Assembly: GCA_045642925.1 (NCBI GenBank)
Contig: JAZUJW010000065.1
Span: 21,214-85,213, forward strand
Length of the DNA: 64,000 nucleotides
Direction: 5' to 3'
Source of the DNA: Firm-04 sp045642925
GTDB taxonomy: Bacteria > Bacillota > Clostridia > Oscillospirales > Ruminococcaceae
The notes under the pieces are model-generated. The model did not search any database. It was not told where the DNA came from and saw only the letters and a list, made by a program, of their open reading frames with translations. Numbering within the stretch: the stretch's first letter is position 1; every line of letters starts with the position of its first letter. Positions 33,660 to 43,234 of this stretch are shown one piece after another. A program made the translations under genes and the position numbers.

Positions 33660-36392
33660 ATGAAACAGATACTCGACTGGAATGCCTATACCGATGCCGC
33701 CATTCAGGCAGCCGCGGAAGGCATTGTCATGCTCAAAAATGAAAACGCTGCACTGCCGCTGCAAAAAGGTCAGCAAATCGCATTATTCGGAAGAATGCAG
33801 CTGCACTATTACAAAAGCGGTACAGGTTCAGGCGGTATGGTCAATGTCCATCAGGTCATTGACATTCCGCACGGACTGACAGACGCAGGTGTCAGGCTCT
33901 ACGAACCGCTTCGCCGCCTGTATGCGGACTGGGATGCAGAAAACCCACCTTCTCAGGCAGACGGCTGGGGCAGTGAAGCGTGGTCGCAGGCGGAAATGCC
34001 GCTGGATGACAGTGTCGCAAAAGAAACGGCGGATGCCTGTGAAACCGCCGTCTGCATCATCGCACGCACCGCAGGCGAAGAACAGGACAATTTCGACGGC
34101 GAAGGCTCCTATCGCCTGACGCAAACTGAAATCTCCATGCTGCAAACCGTGCGCCGGCACTTCCGCAAAATGGTCGTTCTGCTGAATGTCGCCAATATCA
34201 TCGACATGAACGACATTGAAAATGCCGCACCTGATGCCATTCTCTATGTCTGGCAGGGCGGCATGACAGGCGGTGCTGCGGCAGCAGCAGTACTGACGGG
34301 CGAGATCTCCCCCAGCGGCAAACTCCCCGACACCATTGCACTCCAGCTTGCGGACTATCCGTCCCATGCATTTTTTGGCGATACCAAGCGCAATTGCTAT
34401 GCCGAAGATATCTACGTCGGCTACCGCTATTTTGAAACCGCCGCAAAAGAGAAAGTGCGCTATCCGTTCGGCTTTGGTCTGAGCTATACCACATTTGCCA
34501 TCACACCATTGCAGGTGCAGTGGGAAGGCAATACGGTCACGATGGACATTTCTGTAACGAACACAGGCGCCTTTGCAGGAAAAGAAGTCGTTCAGGCATA
34601 CTGCGAAGCACCGCAGGGAACTCTTTGCAAACCGCTGCGTGTGCTGTGCGGTTTCCGGAAAACACAGACACTTGCACCGCAGGCTTCCGAAACCATCCGT
34701 ATCTCCTTTGACTGCACACAGTTCGCGTCTTACGATGACAGCGGCGCAAGCGGACAACGTTTCTGCAAGGTGCTGGAAGCGGGCGATTATCGCTTTTACG
34801 TTGGCAGCGATGTGCGCAGTGCAGCCTTTTGCTTCACCCGCTCGCTGCAAGATACCATTGTCTGTGAATCCCTTCAGCAGGCATTTGCGCCTGTGGCTCC
34901 GTTTCAGCGAATGAAACCGCTTTCTTCCGCAAACAGCGTACAAATGGCATGGGAAGACGTGCCGCAAAGCGCGATTGATGACGCACAGCGCCGACTGGAT
35001 GCCATGCCCACCGCCATTCCGATGACAGGCAATCAGGGCATCACACTTGCGGATGTCCGCAATGGAAAAGCGTCCATGGAAGCATTCATTGCGCAGATGG
35101 ATGAAGATGACCTTTGCTGCATCGTTCGCGGCGAAGGCATGGGCAGCCCGAAAGCCCGCGCAGGTACGGCGGCAGTATTCGGCGGCATCACGCCATCGCT
35201 TGCAAAGCTCGGCATTCCGTGTGCCTGCTGTGATGACGGCCCGTCCGGAATGCGGCTGGATGACGGCACAAAGGTCATGAGTCTGCCGATCGGCACAATG
35301 CTGGCGGCGACATTCAACCCTGAACTTCTCCAGACGCTTTTCGCATTTACAGGCATGGAAATGGCTTTCAAAGAAATCGACATTCTGCTTGGCCCCGGCA
35401 TGAACATTCACCGCCATCCGCTGAATGGCAGAAACTTCGAATATTTCTCCGAAGACCCCCTGCTGACCGGAAAAATGGCGGCGGCAATCATCCGTGGTCT
35501 GCAAAGCAGCGGTGTGACGGGAACGCTCAAGCATTTCTGCGGCAACAATCAGGAAACCAACCGCCATCATGTTGAGAGCATCGTTTCAGAACGTGCCCTG
35601 CGGGAAATCTATCTGCACGGGTTCGAAATCGCTGTCAAAGAAGGCAATGCCGATGCCATCATGACCACTTACAGTTGTCTGAACGGTCAGCGGACGCCGT
35701 GCAGTTACGACCTCAATTCTGTGATTTTACGCAAAGAATGGGGTTTCCGCGGCTTCACCATGACCGACTGGTGGACAAATCTCAGCGAATGCGGAAAAAG
35801 CGCCGACACCTCCAACTTTGCCGCGATGGCACGCGCTCAAAATGACATCTACATGGTCTGTGCCGACACCGAGAAAAACCAAGGGAATCTGCGTTCGGCA
35901 CTCGCTGACGGCACACTGCAAATCGCGGAACTCCAGCGCAATGCCGCAAACCTCTGCCGCTTCCTTATGCATAGTATTGCGATGGACAGAAAGCTTGGCT
36001 GTGCGCCGCAGACTGAATGCATCAATATGCCGGAAGACCCGCAAGCAGACGGAACAGAAACCGTGTTTTATCCAATAGATACGGAATTTTCCTTTCCTGT
36101 CGAAACGCTCCGCAATATGAACGGCAAGCGCCGCGCCTTTGTGCTGTGCATCCGGCGTTTCGGTCGGTATGAGGTTTCTGTGACGGGTTCTTCTGCGTCT
36201 GTTGAACCGCTGGAACTGGTCGTGCTGGGCAGTCATGCCGCCTCCTTTTCCTTCCAGCCGCAAATGACGACACAAAGCCACGATTTGCGCTTGTTTTCGA
36301 ATTTTACCATCATGCGTCTGGTCTTTCCGAAGAATGACATTTCGGTAAATAAAATTGTGTTTAAATTCAAAGAAGAACTTCATTTTAACTAA
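33660..36392 (+). CDS. GH3 beta-glycosidase with swapped domain order
   Basis: The 910-residue cytoplasmic enzyme lacks a signal peptide. The text that normally ends a GH3 protein comes first: residues about 10-260 are the second GH3 domain (AAAEGIVMLKNENAALPL, then GGMTGGAAAAAVLTGEISPSGKLP). A fibronectin-like domain follows at about 270-400 (YPFGFGLSYTTF at its start). The TIM barrel follows at about 430-790, with KHFCGNNQETNRHH and nucleophile Asp703 in RGFTMTDWW. This swapped order is known from beta-glucosidases of Ruminococcus albus and Butyrivibrio. About 120 extra residues follow the barrel. Likely activity is on cellobiose or other short beta-glucosides; the sugar cannot be told from sequence. 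The ATG at 33660 follows AAAAGGG. Confidence 0.9.
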   Translation: MKQILDWNAYTDAAIQAAAEGIVMLKNENAALPLQKGQQIALFGRMQLHYYKSGTGSGGMVNVHQVIDIPHGLTDAGVRLYEPLRRLYADWDAENPPSQADGWGSEAWSQAEMPLDDSVAKETADACETAVCIIARTAGEEQDNFDGEGSYRLTQTEISMLQTVRRHFRKMVVLLNVANIIDMNDIENAAPDAILYVWQGGMTGGAAAAAVLTGEISPSGKLPDTIALQLADYPSHAFFGDTKRNCYAEDIYVGYRYFETAAKEKVRYPFGFGLSYTTFAITPLQVQWEGNTVTMDISVTNTGAFAGKEVVQAYCEAPQGTLCKPLRVLCGFRKTQTLAPQASETIRISFDCTQFASYDDSGASGQRFCKVLEAGDYRFYVGSDVRSAAFCFTRSLQDTIVCESLQQAFAPVAPFQRMKPLSSANSVQMAWEDVPQSAIDDAQRRLDAMPTAIPMTGNQGITLADVRNGKASMEAFIAQMDEDDLCCIVRGEGMGSPKARAGTAAVFGGITPSLAKLGIPCACCDDGPSGMRLDDGTKVMSLPIGTMLAATFNPELLQTLFAFTGMEMAFKEIDILLGPGMNIHRHPLNGRNFEYFSEDPLLTGKMAAAIIRGLQSSGVTGTLKHFCGNNQETNRHHVESIVSERALREIYLHGFEIAVKEGNADAIMTTYSCLNGQRTPCSYDLNSVILRKEWGFRGFTMTDWWTNLSECGKSADTSNFAAMARAQNDIYMVCADTEKNQGNLRSALADGTLQIAELQRNAANLCRFLMHSIAMDRKLGCAPQTECINMPEDPQADGTETVFYPIDTEFSFPVETLRNMNGKRRAFVLCIRRFGRYEVSVTGSSASVEPLELVVLGSHAASFSFQPQMTTQSHDLRLFSNFTIMRLVFPKNDISVNKIVFKFKEELHFN

Positions 36393-36468
36393 TCGTATTT
36401 CACAACCATTTGCATTTTTGTGTTATACGGCAGTTTTTCTGTGATTTAGTTACAATTCGACTTTCTTC

Positions 36469-36497
36469 TTGATTTTACGCCTCCAATGTGGTATAAT
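36469..36497 (+). promoter_or_regulatory. Sigma-A promoter of the phosphodiester glycosidase operon
   Basis: TTGATT (36469-36474), 17 bp, TATAAT (36492-36497), extended -10 TGG, 35 bp before the ATG. Confidence 0.8.
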
Positions 36498-36532
36498 TCT
36501 TTTTAGATATACTGCATAGGAGGCTTTCGTTT

Positions 36533-37594
36533 ATGGCTCATAATGACAACCCCACCAAGTCACATTCCGTTCTCAAAAGCATCGGAAGATTCTTCATCGT
36601 GCTCCTCACGACGCTTTTGCTGATCGTATGTGCATTGCTCCTGCTGATGTTCGAACTTGCAAAAGGTCCGTCCAAAACCGCGCAGGAACTTTTTGTTTGT
36701 TCCGTCAAGGAAACCAGTGCCATCGGTTTTCTCGCGGATATGTTCTATTCCGAAGAACAGATCGCTGAATTTATCGGAAACGGCAGAAACAATGCAACTG
36801 ATGAAGTGACCGATACCAGTCTGATCCAGATCGGCAACAAAATCACGCACGAAACCAACGATACAGGTGAAGCAGGAGAGGAAGAAAACACCCTGATTCC
36901 TGACGAACCGCTTTCCGTTGTTGACATTACCGGCAAAACCTTCAAGGGCAAACTGATGATCGTCCGTGACCCTTCCCGCGTCAAGGTCGGTATCTCCGGT
37001 GAATACGGCGGTGCCAATGAGGGCAGAACCGTTCTCGACATGATGAACAGCTACGGCGCAGTCGGTGCCACCAACGCAGGCGGCTTTGATGACCCGAATG
37101 GTGTCGGCAACGGCGGTACGCCGCTTGGTCTGGTCATTTCGGATGGAGAACTCCGTTGGGGCAGCCTCGGTACGACCTATGAACTGATCGGTTTCGACAA
37201 GGACAACATTCTCCATGTCGGCAACATGACCGGTCAGCAGGCACTCGATGCCAACATCCGTGATGCCATCTGCTTCGGCCCTATGCTGATCGTCAACGGC
37301 AACCCGCAGAATGCTGATAAGAAACTCGGCGGCGGATTTAACCCCCGCAGCGCAATCGGTCAGACCGCAGACGGTACGGTACTGCTGCTTGTCATCGACG
37401 GCAGACAGCCGAACAGCGTCGGCGCAACCTACGACGATCTGGTCACCATCATGCAGCAGTACGGCGCAGTCAATGCTGCAAACCTTGACGGTGGTTCTTC
37501 CGCTTTGATGTACCATAACGGCGAACTCATCACCACCTGTTCGTCCCTCTATGGCCCCCGTAAAATGCCGACCTGTATTCTTGTTCTTCCGTGA
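36533..37594 (+). CDS. Membrane-anchored phosphodiester glycosidase family protein (NAGPA-like, PF09992)
   Basis: The 353-residue protein has one N-terminal helix (residues about 19-43), a spacer, and then the NAGPA-like domain from about residue 130. That domain has NAGGFDDPNGVGNGGTPLG, ICFGPMLIVNG, NPRSAIGQTADGTVLLLVIDGR and NLDGGSSALMYHNGE, in the family order. NAGPA enzymes remove N-acetylglucosamine from phosphodiester-linked sugars. Bacterial members are thought to act on surface glycopolymers such as capsule or teichoic acid. It starts a two-gene operon with the membrane protein at 37607. An AGGAGG site precedes the ATG. Confidence 0.88.
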   Translation: MAHNDNPTKSHSVLKSIGRFFIVLLTTLLLIVCALLLLMFELAKGPSKTAQELFVCSVKETSAIGFLADMFYSEEQIAEFIGNGRNNATDEVTDTSLIQIGNKITHETNDTGEAGEEENTLIPDEPLSVVDITGKTFKGKLMIVRDPSRVKVGISGEYGGANEGRTVLDMMNSYGAVGATNAGGFDDPNGVGNGGTPLGLVISDGELRWGSLGTTYELIGFDKDNILHVGNMTGQQALDANIRDAICFGPMLIVNGNPQNADKKLGGGFNPRSAIGQTADGTVLLLVIDGRQPNSVGATYDDLVTIMQQYGAVNAANLDGGSSALMYHNGELITTCSSLYGPRKMPTCILVLP

Positions 37595-37606
37595 GGTGCT
37601 GTCAAT

Positions 37607-38755
37607 ATGAGTAAAACAAAGAAAAACATAAATAGATTCCGTGTCGGAATGGTCGTTTACATTCTCCTCTTTTTCATTGCACTGATCATCGGAATGATCG
37701 TTTTCTGGGACTTCCTCGGTGTATATGAATCTTCTCTCCCGATTCATGCAATGGAAGATTACATGAAAACCATCGACCCGCAAATGTATCGTACCATTGC
37801 AGAAAACGAGATCAACAACTTCAATACGATCGAATATGAACCGACCGACTCACTGAAAAGCATGGTCGCGGAAGCCATTCCGGATACCTCCGATTATACG
37901 TTCCGTCAAAGCGGTGTGAAAATGAATGAGGATGGTACGGATATTTACGCTTACACTTACCAGATTCTTTCCAACAAAGAGGTCATTGCTTCCGTTACAC
38001 TCACTCCGGCCGGAAAAACCGAAAAATTCGGACGTACGGTCTGGCAGGTATCCGAACCAACTTCTGCATTCAGCGTATCTATGAAGCCGCAGTACAGCGT
38101 TGACTTGACCGTAGCAGACAACACTTCCGTCACCATCAACGGCATTCCGCTGACCGCAATTCCGACCGATGAAACCGATCCGTTCACGCTGGATGACAAA
38201 GCTGCAAACGCGATCGGTCAGCCGAAACTCAAGCATTATGTCATCGAAGGCTTCTACAATCCGCCTGTGGTGCGTGCGCAGTATGCAAACGGTGAGATCT
38301 GTAATTCCTCCAAAGAACTGCCCGATGAAACCGTTGCTGTTCAAAGCTATGATTTCAGCGGTTCACCGAGCGAACTTCTCCGTGCAGAACACAGCGAATA
38401 CATGGAAAAGCTTTGCAAAGCCTATATCAACTACATTATCAACAAAGACCTTGCAACCGACACGAACTTGGCAAATCTTTCGCCATACCTCCTGCAAGGC
38501 AGTAATGCTGCTGTTCAACTCAGCGGCATCTTCAGCCAGATTGCATGGAACAACCCCTACCTCAGCCGTGAAGACAAAGTTTTGACCACTGAAAACTTCA
38601 TTCCCTATGGTCTGGACTGCTTCACTGTTGATACGCACTTCGAACTCGTCCTGACGCAGAAAAACACCGTCAACGACTACAACGGCACTGTCCGCTGGAC
38701 AATGGTTCGTACTGCAAACGGCTGGCGTGCAGCCGACATGGAAATCATCGGATAA
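37607..38755 (+). CDS. Single-pass membrane protein of unknown function
   Basis: The 382-residue protein has a short basic N-terminus, one helix (residues about 13-36) and a large outer part. The outer part appears to have two beta-rich halves. The segment SVTINGIPLTAIPTD near residue 170 looks like the small beta domain found in TcaA-like wall proteins. The last 130 residues, ending NGTVRWTMVRTANGWRAADM, look like an NTF2-like fold. I cannot name a family. It lies 12 bp after the phosphodiester glycosidase gene with a GAGGTG site, so the two probably work together at the cell surface. Confidence 0.7.
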   Translation: MSKTKKNINRFRVGMVVYILLFFIALIIGMIVFWDFLGVYESSLPIHAMEDYMKTIDPQMYRTIAENEINNFNTIEYEPTDSLKSMVAEAIPDTSDYTFRQSGVKMNEDGTDIYAYTYQILSNKEVIASVTLTPAGKTEKFGRTVWQVSEPTSAFSVSMKPQYSVDLTVADNTSVTINGIPLTAIPTDETDPFTLDDKAANAIGQPKLKHYVIEGFYNPPVVRAQYANGEICNSSKELPDETVAVQSYDFSGSPSELLRAEHSEYMEKLCKAYINYIINKDLATDTNLANLSPYLLQGSNAAVQLSGIFSQIAWNNPYLSREDKVLTTENFIPYGLDCFTVDTHFELVLTQKNTVNDYNGTVRWTMVRTANGWRAADMEIIG

Positions 38756-38770
38756 TATTGCTGCAATATC

Positions 38771-38822
38771 AAGCGGATTTTAGATTTTTTTGAGAAATTC
38801 TAAAATCCGCTTGACTTTTTTT
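38771..38822 (+). terminator. Rho-independent terminator overlapping the next promoter
   Basis: AAGCGGATTTTAGA pairs with TCTAAAATCCGCTT, followed by GACTTTTTTT. The -35 of the next promoter (TTGACT) lies in the end of the stem. Confidence 0.85.
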
Positions 38823-38840
38823 GAATACCTGTGATATAAT
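38811..38840 (+). promoter_or_regulatory. Sigma-A promoter of the CotH-dockerin gene
   Basis: TTGACT (38811-38816), 18 bp, TATAAT (38835-38840), extended -10 TGA. The leader to the ATG is about 90 nt. Confidence 0.8.
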
Positions 38841-38936
38841 ACATTTATGGTGTAGAAAACACACCCGACAGAAAAATATATAGAAATCAGAAATTGGAAT
38901 GGGCAGAGAGAAAAATTTAATAACGGAGGGATTCAG

Positions 38937-41717
38937 ATGCCAATGCATCGCAACTCGAAGAAGAGTATGGCACTCGGATGTGCCACACTCGTCACCGCTT
39001 CTCTGCTTACCACACTCCCTGCACTGCCCTGTGCGGCAGCTTCCCAGCTCTGCGTCAATGAGGTCTGCACGAAAAATACCAAGCTTGCTGCCCCTGACGG
39101 AGAATTCTATGACTATATCGAGCTGTATAACAACAGCAGCAGCGCCGTTTCTCTTGATGGATACGGGCTGTCCGACGACGAAGCCGACCCCTATGCCTAC
39201 CGCTTCCCAAGCGGCACCAGCATCGCGGCACACGGTTATCTGACCGTTTACTGCGGCGTAAAGGCAGAAGCCAGCTTCCCAGCAGCCGAATTCGGTCTTT
39301 CCAAGGACGGAGAGAATATTCTCCTTTCGTCCCAATCATCGGTCATCGACAGGATGGAAGTACCTGCCCTGAATGACGATACTGCATTTGCCCGCGTTCC
39401 GGACGGCAGCGACACCACTGCCATCGTGAGTGAATTGACAGCAGGAAAGTCGAACCCTTCTCAGGCTGTATCTGAAGTCGTTGTGACCAAGCCTACATTC
39501 TCCAAGGGGGGCGGTTTTTATTCTAACGGCTTTGACCTGACGCTTTCCGCGCCGCAAGGCTGTACCATCTACTACACCACGGACGGCAGCGACCCGACAA
39601 CCTCCTCTCAGCGTTATTCCTCTGCCATCCAGATCTATGACAAAAGCAGTGAAGCCAATGTCATCAGCGCGGTGAACACCATCGCAACCAGCTATACCCC
39701 GCCGACTGACCCCGTCCGCAAGGCAATGATCGTGCGTGCCATCACCGTGGACAGTCAGGGACGTGTCAGCGATATCGCAACCAACAGCTATTTCATCGGC
39801 TATACCAATAGCGACATCGAAATGAATATGCGTGTCGTTTCGCTTGTCACAGACCCGTCCAATCTCTTTGATGACGCAAAGGGCATTTACACGCTCGGCA
39901 ACAAATACACCGAATGGCAGCAAAGCGGTCAGGGCGGTATGTTCGTGCAAAGCTGGGAGATTCCTGCAAACTATACCCAAAGCGGCAGAGAATGGGAACG
40001 TCCTGCAAGCTTCACCCTGTTTGAGAACGGCACTGAGAAATTCAGCGCAAATGTCGGCATCCGCATTCACGGTGCCGCAACCCGTTCCGCAGCACAGAAA
40101 AGCTTCAACATTTACGCAAGAAGTGATTATGGCACAGCAAAACTCGATTACGATTTCTTCGATGGTGCTGTTGTGACGCAGACAAAGGGCAAAGTCATCG
40201 ACTCGTTCGATTCGCTTTCCCTCCGCAACGGCGGCAACGACAGCGATACCAAGATTCGTGACCGTCTGAATCAGGAACTTGTTTCCGACCGCAACATCGG
40301 CACACTTGCACAGACCGAATGCCTTGTGTTCCTTGACGGCGAATTCTGGGGATTCTACAACCTGATGGAAAAGCTCAGCAAGGACTACATCAGCGACCAC
40401 TATGGCGTCAAAGCAGGCGATGTCTGCTACATCAAGACCGATGAACTTTCTGACGGTTCCGAACAGGGCTATCAGGATTACAAGCAGTTCAAAGAATGGG
40501 CAAGCTCAGCGAATTTCAGCGAAGCAAGCAATTATCAGAAATTCTGCGATTCTGTTGACGTACAGAGTTTTGCCGACTATATGGCAACCGAATTGATTCT
40601 CGGCAACAACGATTTCGGTTCAAACAACTATGCGCTCTGGAAAACAGAAGTCGTCAATGAGGAAAAGAAATATGCCGATGGCAAATGGCGCTTCCTCCTC
40701 TTTGATACCGAATACGGTCAGGGACTTTACGGACAAAGCAATTCCAACACCAGCACCTTCCGTACCCTCCAAAGCGGCAATTCATGGATTTCCAAGCTGT
40801 TCTTCGGTTTGCTGAACAACAACGAAGAATTCCGCAACCTGTTCGTAACGACCTACTTCGACCTCTGCAACGAAAATTTCAAAGCATCCAATGCAACAGC
40901 ACGTTTGAATGAGCTCATTTCCGCTTACAGCGCAGGCATGGCAAAGAGTCTGGAGCGCTGGGCTTCCAACAGCAGCACCGGCGGCTTTGGCGACTGGGGC
41001 AACTTCGGCGACTGGGGCAACGGCGACTGGGGTAACTTCGGCGGCAATGGCGATGTCGGTGGAAACGGCGACTGGGGCAACTTCGGCGGCAATGGCGACT
41101 GGGGCAACATGGGCGGCTTCAATCAGCCCGCACAGCCTGCACCCGGCGACCCCGTGAATCCCGGCGGTCAGCAGCCACAGCAGACCAAAGACTACGCACA
41201 GACATTCCAGAATAATGTTTCTTCTATCAGCAGCTTCTTCCAGCAGCGTGATACCAATGCAAAACAGCATCTCCTGAGTTTCCTTGGCGGCAAAATTTCC
41301 AACCAGACCTATACGGTCACGGTCAAGAACAATTCGTCGCAGGGCAATGTGCTCCTGAACACGCTGACACTCCCGTATGATTCGTGGAGTGGTACATATC
41401 CGACAGACCTGCCTGTCAGCCTCTCCGCAGAAGGCAAAAACGGCTATCGTTTTGCAGGCTGGAAAGTCACAGGCGCAGATTTCGCATCGGGCAGCGCATC
41501 TTCGGTCAACTCGGTGCTGAATGTCAGCGGCACATCTGTCACGATTGAAGCAGTCTACACTTCCGGCGGCATGAGCACCATTGATGTGACATCTTTGCGT
41601 GATTTTCTGATTGGCAAGGGTACGCTTTCCGCAGATGCGGCAAAGTCCTATGACCTTGACGGCAACGGAAAACTCACTTCGGAAGACTTGGCTCTGCTGA
41701 AGCGGCAAGTCAAATAA
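38937..41717 (+). CDS. Secreted CotH-kinase protein with lamin-tail, chitobiase-like, Gly/Asp/Trp repeat and half-dockerin regions
   Basis: The 926-residue protein has a signal peptide (residues 1-35, ending PCAAA). In order come: a lamin-tail-like domain (about 37-165, ASQLCVNEVCTKN, then DYIELYNNSSSAVSL); a chitobiase/hexosaminidase C-terminal-like domain (about 180-290, GCTIYYTTDGSDPTTSS); a CotH kinase domain (about 300-670, RIHGAATRSAAQKSFNIY, LRNGGNDSDTKIRDRL, LFDTEYGQGLY); a GDWGN repeat (about 684-730); a beta-rich repeat (about 790-870); and a C-terminal EF-hand DLDGNGKLTSEDLALL. The first dockerin half (TIDVTSLRDFLIGKG) lacks the calcium loop. CotH domains are atypical protein kinases in spore coats and also occur in fibre-degrading Ruminococcus. 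GGAGGG lies six bases before the ATG. Confidence 0.85.
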   Translation: MPMHRNSKKSMALGCATLVTASLLTTLPALPCAAASQLCVNEVCTKNTKLAAPDGEFYDYIELYNNSSSAVSLDGYGLSDDEADPYAYRFPSGTSIAAHGYLTVYCGVKAEASFPAAEFGLSKDGENILLSSQSSVIDRMEVPALNDDTAFARVPDGSDTTAIVSELTAGKSNPSQAVSEVVVTKPTFSKGGGFYSNGFDLTLSAPQGCTIYYTTDGSDPTTSSQRYSSAIQIYDKSSEANVISAVNTIATSYTPPTDPVRKAMIVRAITVDSQGRVSDIATNSYFIGYTNSDIEMNMRVVSLVTDPSNLFDDAKGIYTLGNKYTEWQQSGQGGMFVQSWEIPANYTQSGREWERPASFTLFENGTEKFSANVGIRIHGAATRSAAQKSFNIYARSDYGTAKLDYDFFDGAVVTQTKGKVIDSFDSLSLRNGGNDSDTKIRDRLNQELVSDRNIGTLAQTECLVFLDGEFWGFYNLMEKLSKDYISDHYGVKAGDVCYIKTDELSDGSEQGYQDYKQFKEWASSANFSEASNYQKFCDSVDVQSFADYMATELILGNNDFGSNNYALWKTEVVNEEKKYADGKWRFLLFDTEYGQGLYGQSNSNTSTFRTLQSGNSWISKLFFGLLNNNEEFRNLFVTTYFDLCNENFKASNATARLNELISAYSAGMAKSLERWASNSSTGGFGDWGNFGDWGNGDWGNFGGNGDVGGNGDWGNFGGNGDWGNMGGFNQPAQPAPGDPVNPGGQQPQQTKDYAQTFQNNVSSISSFFQQRDTNAKQHLLSFLGGKISNQTYTVTVKNNSSQGNVLLNTLTLPYDSWSGTYPTDLPVSLSAEGKNGYRFAGWKVTGADFASGSASSVNSVLNVSGTSVTIEAVYTSGGMSTIDVTSLRDFLIGKGTLSADAAKSYDLDGNGKLTSEDLALLKRQVK
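40989..41118 (+). repeat. In-frame GDWGN(F/M)G repeat in the CotH protein
   Basis: Six GDWGN-type units separated by Phe-Gly or Gly-Asn-Gly spacers make an aromatic, acidic, Gly-rich linker between CotH and the C-terminal part. The DNA repeat follows the codons, so copy number could vary between strains. Confidence 0.85.
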
Positions 41718-41733
41718 TACTGATACACAAAAT

Positions 41734-41765
41734 GGGACGATTCACTGAGAATCGTCCCGTTTTTT
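41734..41765 (+). terminator. Rho-independent terminator of the CotH gene
   Basis: GGGACGATTC pairs with GAATCGTCCC and is followed by GTTTTTT. Confidence 0.88.
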
Positions 41766-41837
41766 GGGGCATAGCAGTATTTGCTACTCCCCTTCCCTTG
41801 GTTCAGAATGTATTCAGCCACACATTACGCCCTGTTC

Positions 41838-42659
41838 TCATACCTGATGATTCTTGAATCGCTCCATCATTTCATTGGTCAGACTGATGGCATCCGGCTG
41901 CAATTCGATTGCATCGCGTGGAATCCATTCTGCATATTTCAGTTCGTTTTCGTCCATGTGAATGTCTGCATCGCCGTCCGCCTCACAGTAAAATCCAACC
42001 AGTAAATCCTGTGCACTCCCCCACGGCTGCGACTTGTAATACCGAATGTTCTTCACCTTCAGCCCGACTTCTTCCATGACCTCACGGCTGACTGTTTGTT
42101 CCAAGGTTTCACCGATTTCAGTAAAACCTGCAATCAATGCATTATGCGCATAGCCCTTACGATACCGCGTTACAAGAATACGATCGTCCTTGATGACACC
42201 GACAATGACCGCAGGATTGATGCGCGGGTAAATAATATGCCCGCATTTCGGACAAAGCAGCGCACGTTCCCGCGGATGCAAAGTCATTGCTTCACGACAG
42301 CATCCACAATATTGATTCTCATGATACCATTTCCACAAATGATACGCTGTATAGACTGCAAACAGTTCTTTCTGACCGCCTTTGCTGCGCAATTCCCGCA
42401 GTGAATAATATGCAAATCCATCGGCATCTGTCGGCGGCACATCCGATCGCAGCAGAAAATAGCGCTGTTCGTCCACAGAAAACAAATAGACTGCATCCTC
42501 CGCAGATACAGCAGTACCCGTAAGAAATCGGATTTGATGATCGTCCACTCGTACCAACAGTTTGCCATCCACATCAAATCGCAGGAAATAGTCGTTCTTA
42601 TCAGGCGTACAGCACACAAACGTATTGTGCATCACACTCGGAAAAATATCCTGTATCAT
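41838..42659 (-). CDS. nudC: NADH pyrophosphatase (NudC-type Nudix hydrolase)
   Basis: The protein has 273 residues from ATG 42659, where GAGG lies seven bases upstream; an ATG 18 bases earlier overlaps that site. It has the zinc ribbon CGCC...CPKCG, the Nudix box GFTEIGETLEQTVSREVMEE and the downstream SQPW motif in YYKSQPWGSAQDLLVGF, which together mark NudC. NudC hydrolyses NADH and removes NAD caps from RNA. It is on the minus strand just after the DinB gene, 50 bp apart, and may share its promoter. Confidence 0.93.
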   Translation of the reverse strand: MIQDIFPSVMHNTFVCCTPDKNDYFLRFDVDGKLLVRVDDHQIRFLTGTAVSAEDAVYLFSVDEQRYFLLRSDVPPTDADGFAYYSLRELRSKGGQKELFAVYTAYHLWKWYHENQYCGCCREAMTLHPRERALLCPKCGHIIYPRINPAVIVGVIKDDRILVTRYRKGYAHNALIAGFTEIGETLEQTVSREVMEEVGLKVKNIRYYKSQPWGSAQDLLVGFYCEADGDADIHMDENELKYAEWIPRDAIELQPDAISLTNEMMERFKNHQV

Positions 42660-42709
42660 AATCAAACCTCTTTCCATGATACCATTCAGAATCCAACAAA
42701 CGTTTCCGG

Positions 42710-43234
42710 TTACTCACTGCGTTCGAACAGTCCGTTCTGCAATCGGTCATAGCTGTGCGGACTGACATAAAGCGGGAATTTTCCCGTGCGGTCAACGGTA
42801 TTGCCATTCAGCAAACCGATATGGACAGAAATGTGACGAAACTGCATGAACATCAGTTCCAGACGCGAAAATTCGCAGTTTTCGGGATATTCATAAAGCA
42901 TTTCGTCGTCCAGCCCGTCCAGATACCGAAGTGTCTTTTCTTTCACCGCTTCCAGATATGCCAAAAGCTGTTCATCACGCAGCACAACATCGCAGGGATG
43001 AAACGGATTATCCATGTTTTCAACGTGAAACGCAGGTTCTTCATAAACACTCGGATTGAAAAACCACTTGTCTGCGGAATGAATTGTGTGATACACAAAG
43101 CGCCATGCGGGTGCGCCGCAGACGGAAGCTTCACGATCATATGTTTTGATAGCGATTTCCAGATTCACAAAATTCGCTTCTGTTTGCTTTCGGATCATCT
43201 CACAATGTTTTCTCATTTGATTTCTTTCTGCCAT
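42710..43234 (-). CDS. DinB-superfamily protein
   Basis: The 174-residue helical protein has His-rich helix positions FVYHTIHSADKWFF and QFRHISVHIGLLNG, which match the metal-binding histidines of the DinB four-helix bundle. The family includes metal-dependent thiol transferases and many proteins of unknown role. The start may be ATG 43234 or, more likely, ATG 43216. The latter overlaps the stop of a possible 33-residue gene in the ATGA form. No strong ribosome site is visible for either. Confidence 0.78.
   Translation of the reverse strand: MAERNQMRKHCEMIRKQTEANFVNLEIAIKTYDREASVCGAPAWRFVYHTIHSADKWFFNPSVYEEPAFHVENMDNPFHPCDVVLRDEQLLAYLEAVKEKTLRYLDGLDDEMLYEYPENCEFSRLELMFMQFRHISVHIGLLNGNTVDRTGKFPLYVSPHSYDRLQNGLFERSE

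Noticed and set aside
33828..35570. 580-codon minus-strand frame opposite GH3
   Set aside because: It is rich in His, Cys and Arg, without motifs, inside a complete GH3 gene.
40989..41118. CRISPR-like tandem repeats
   Set aside because: The units are 9-30 bp, in frame and encode GDWGN; there are no unique spacers.
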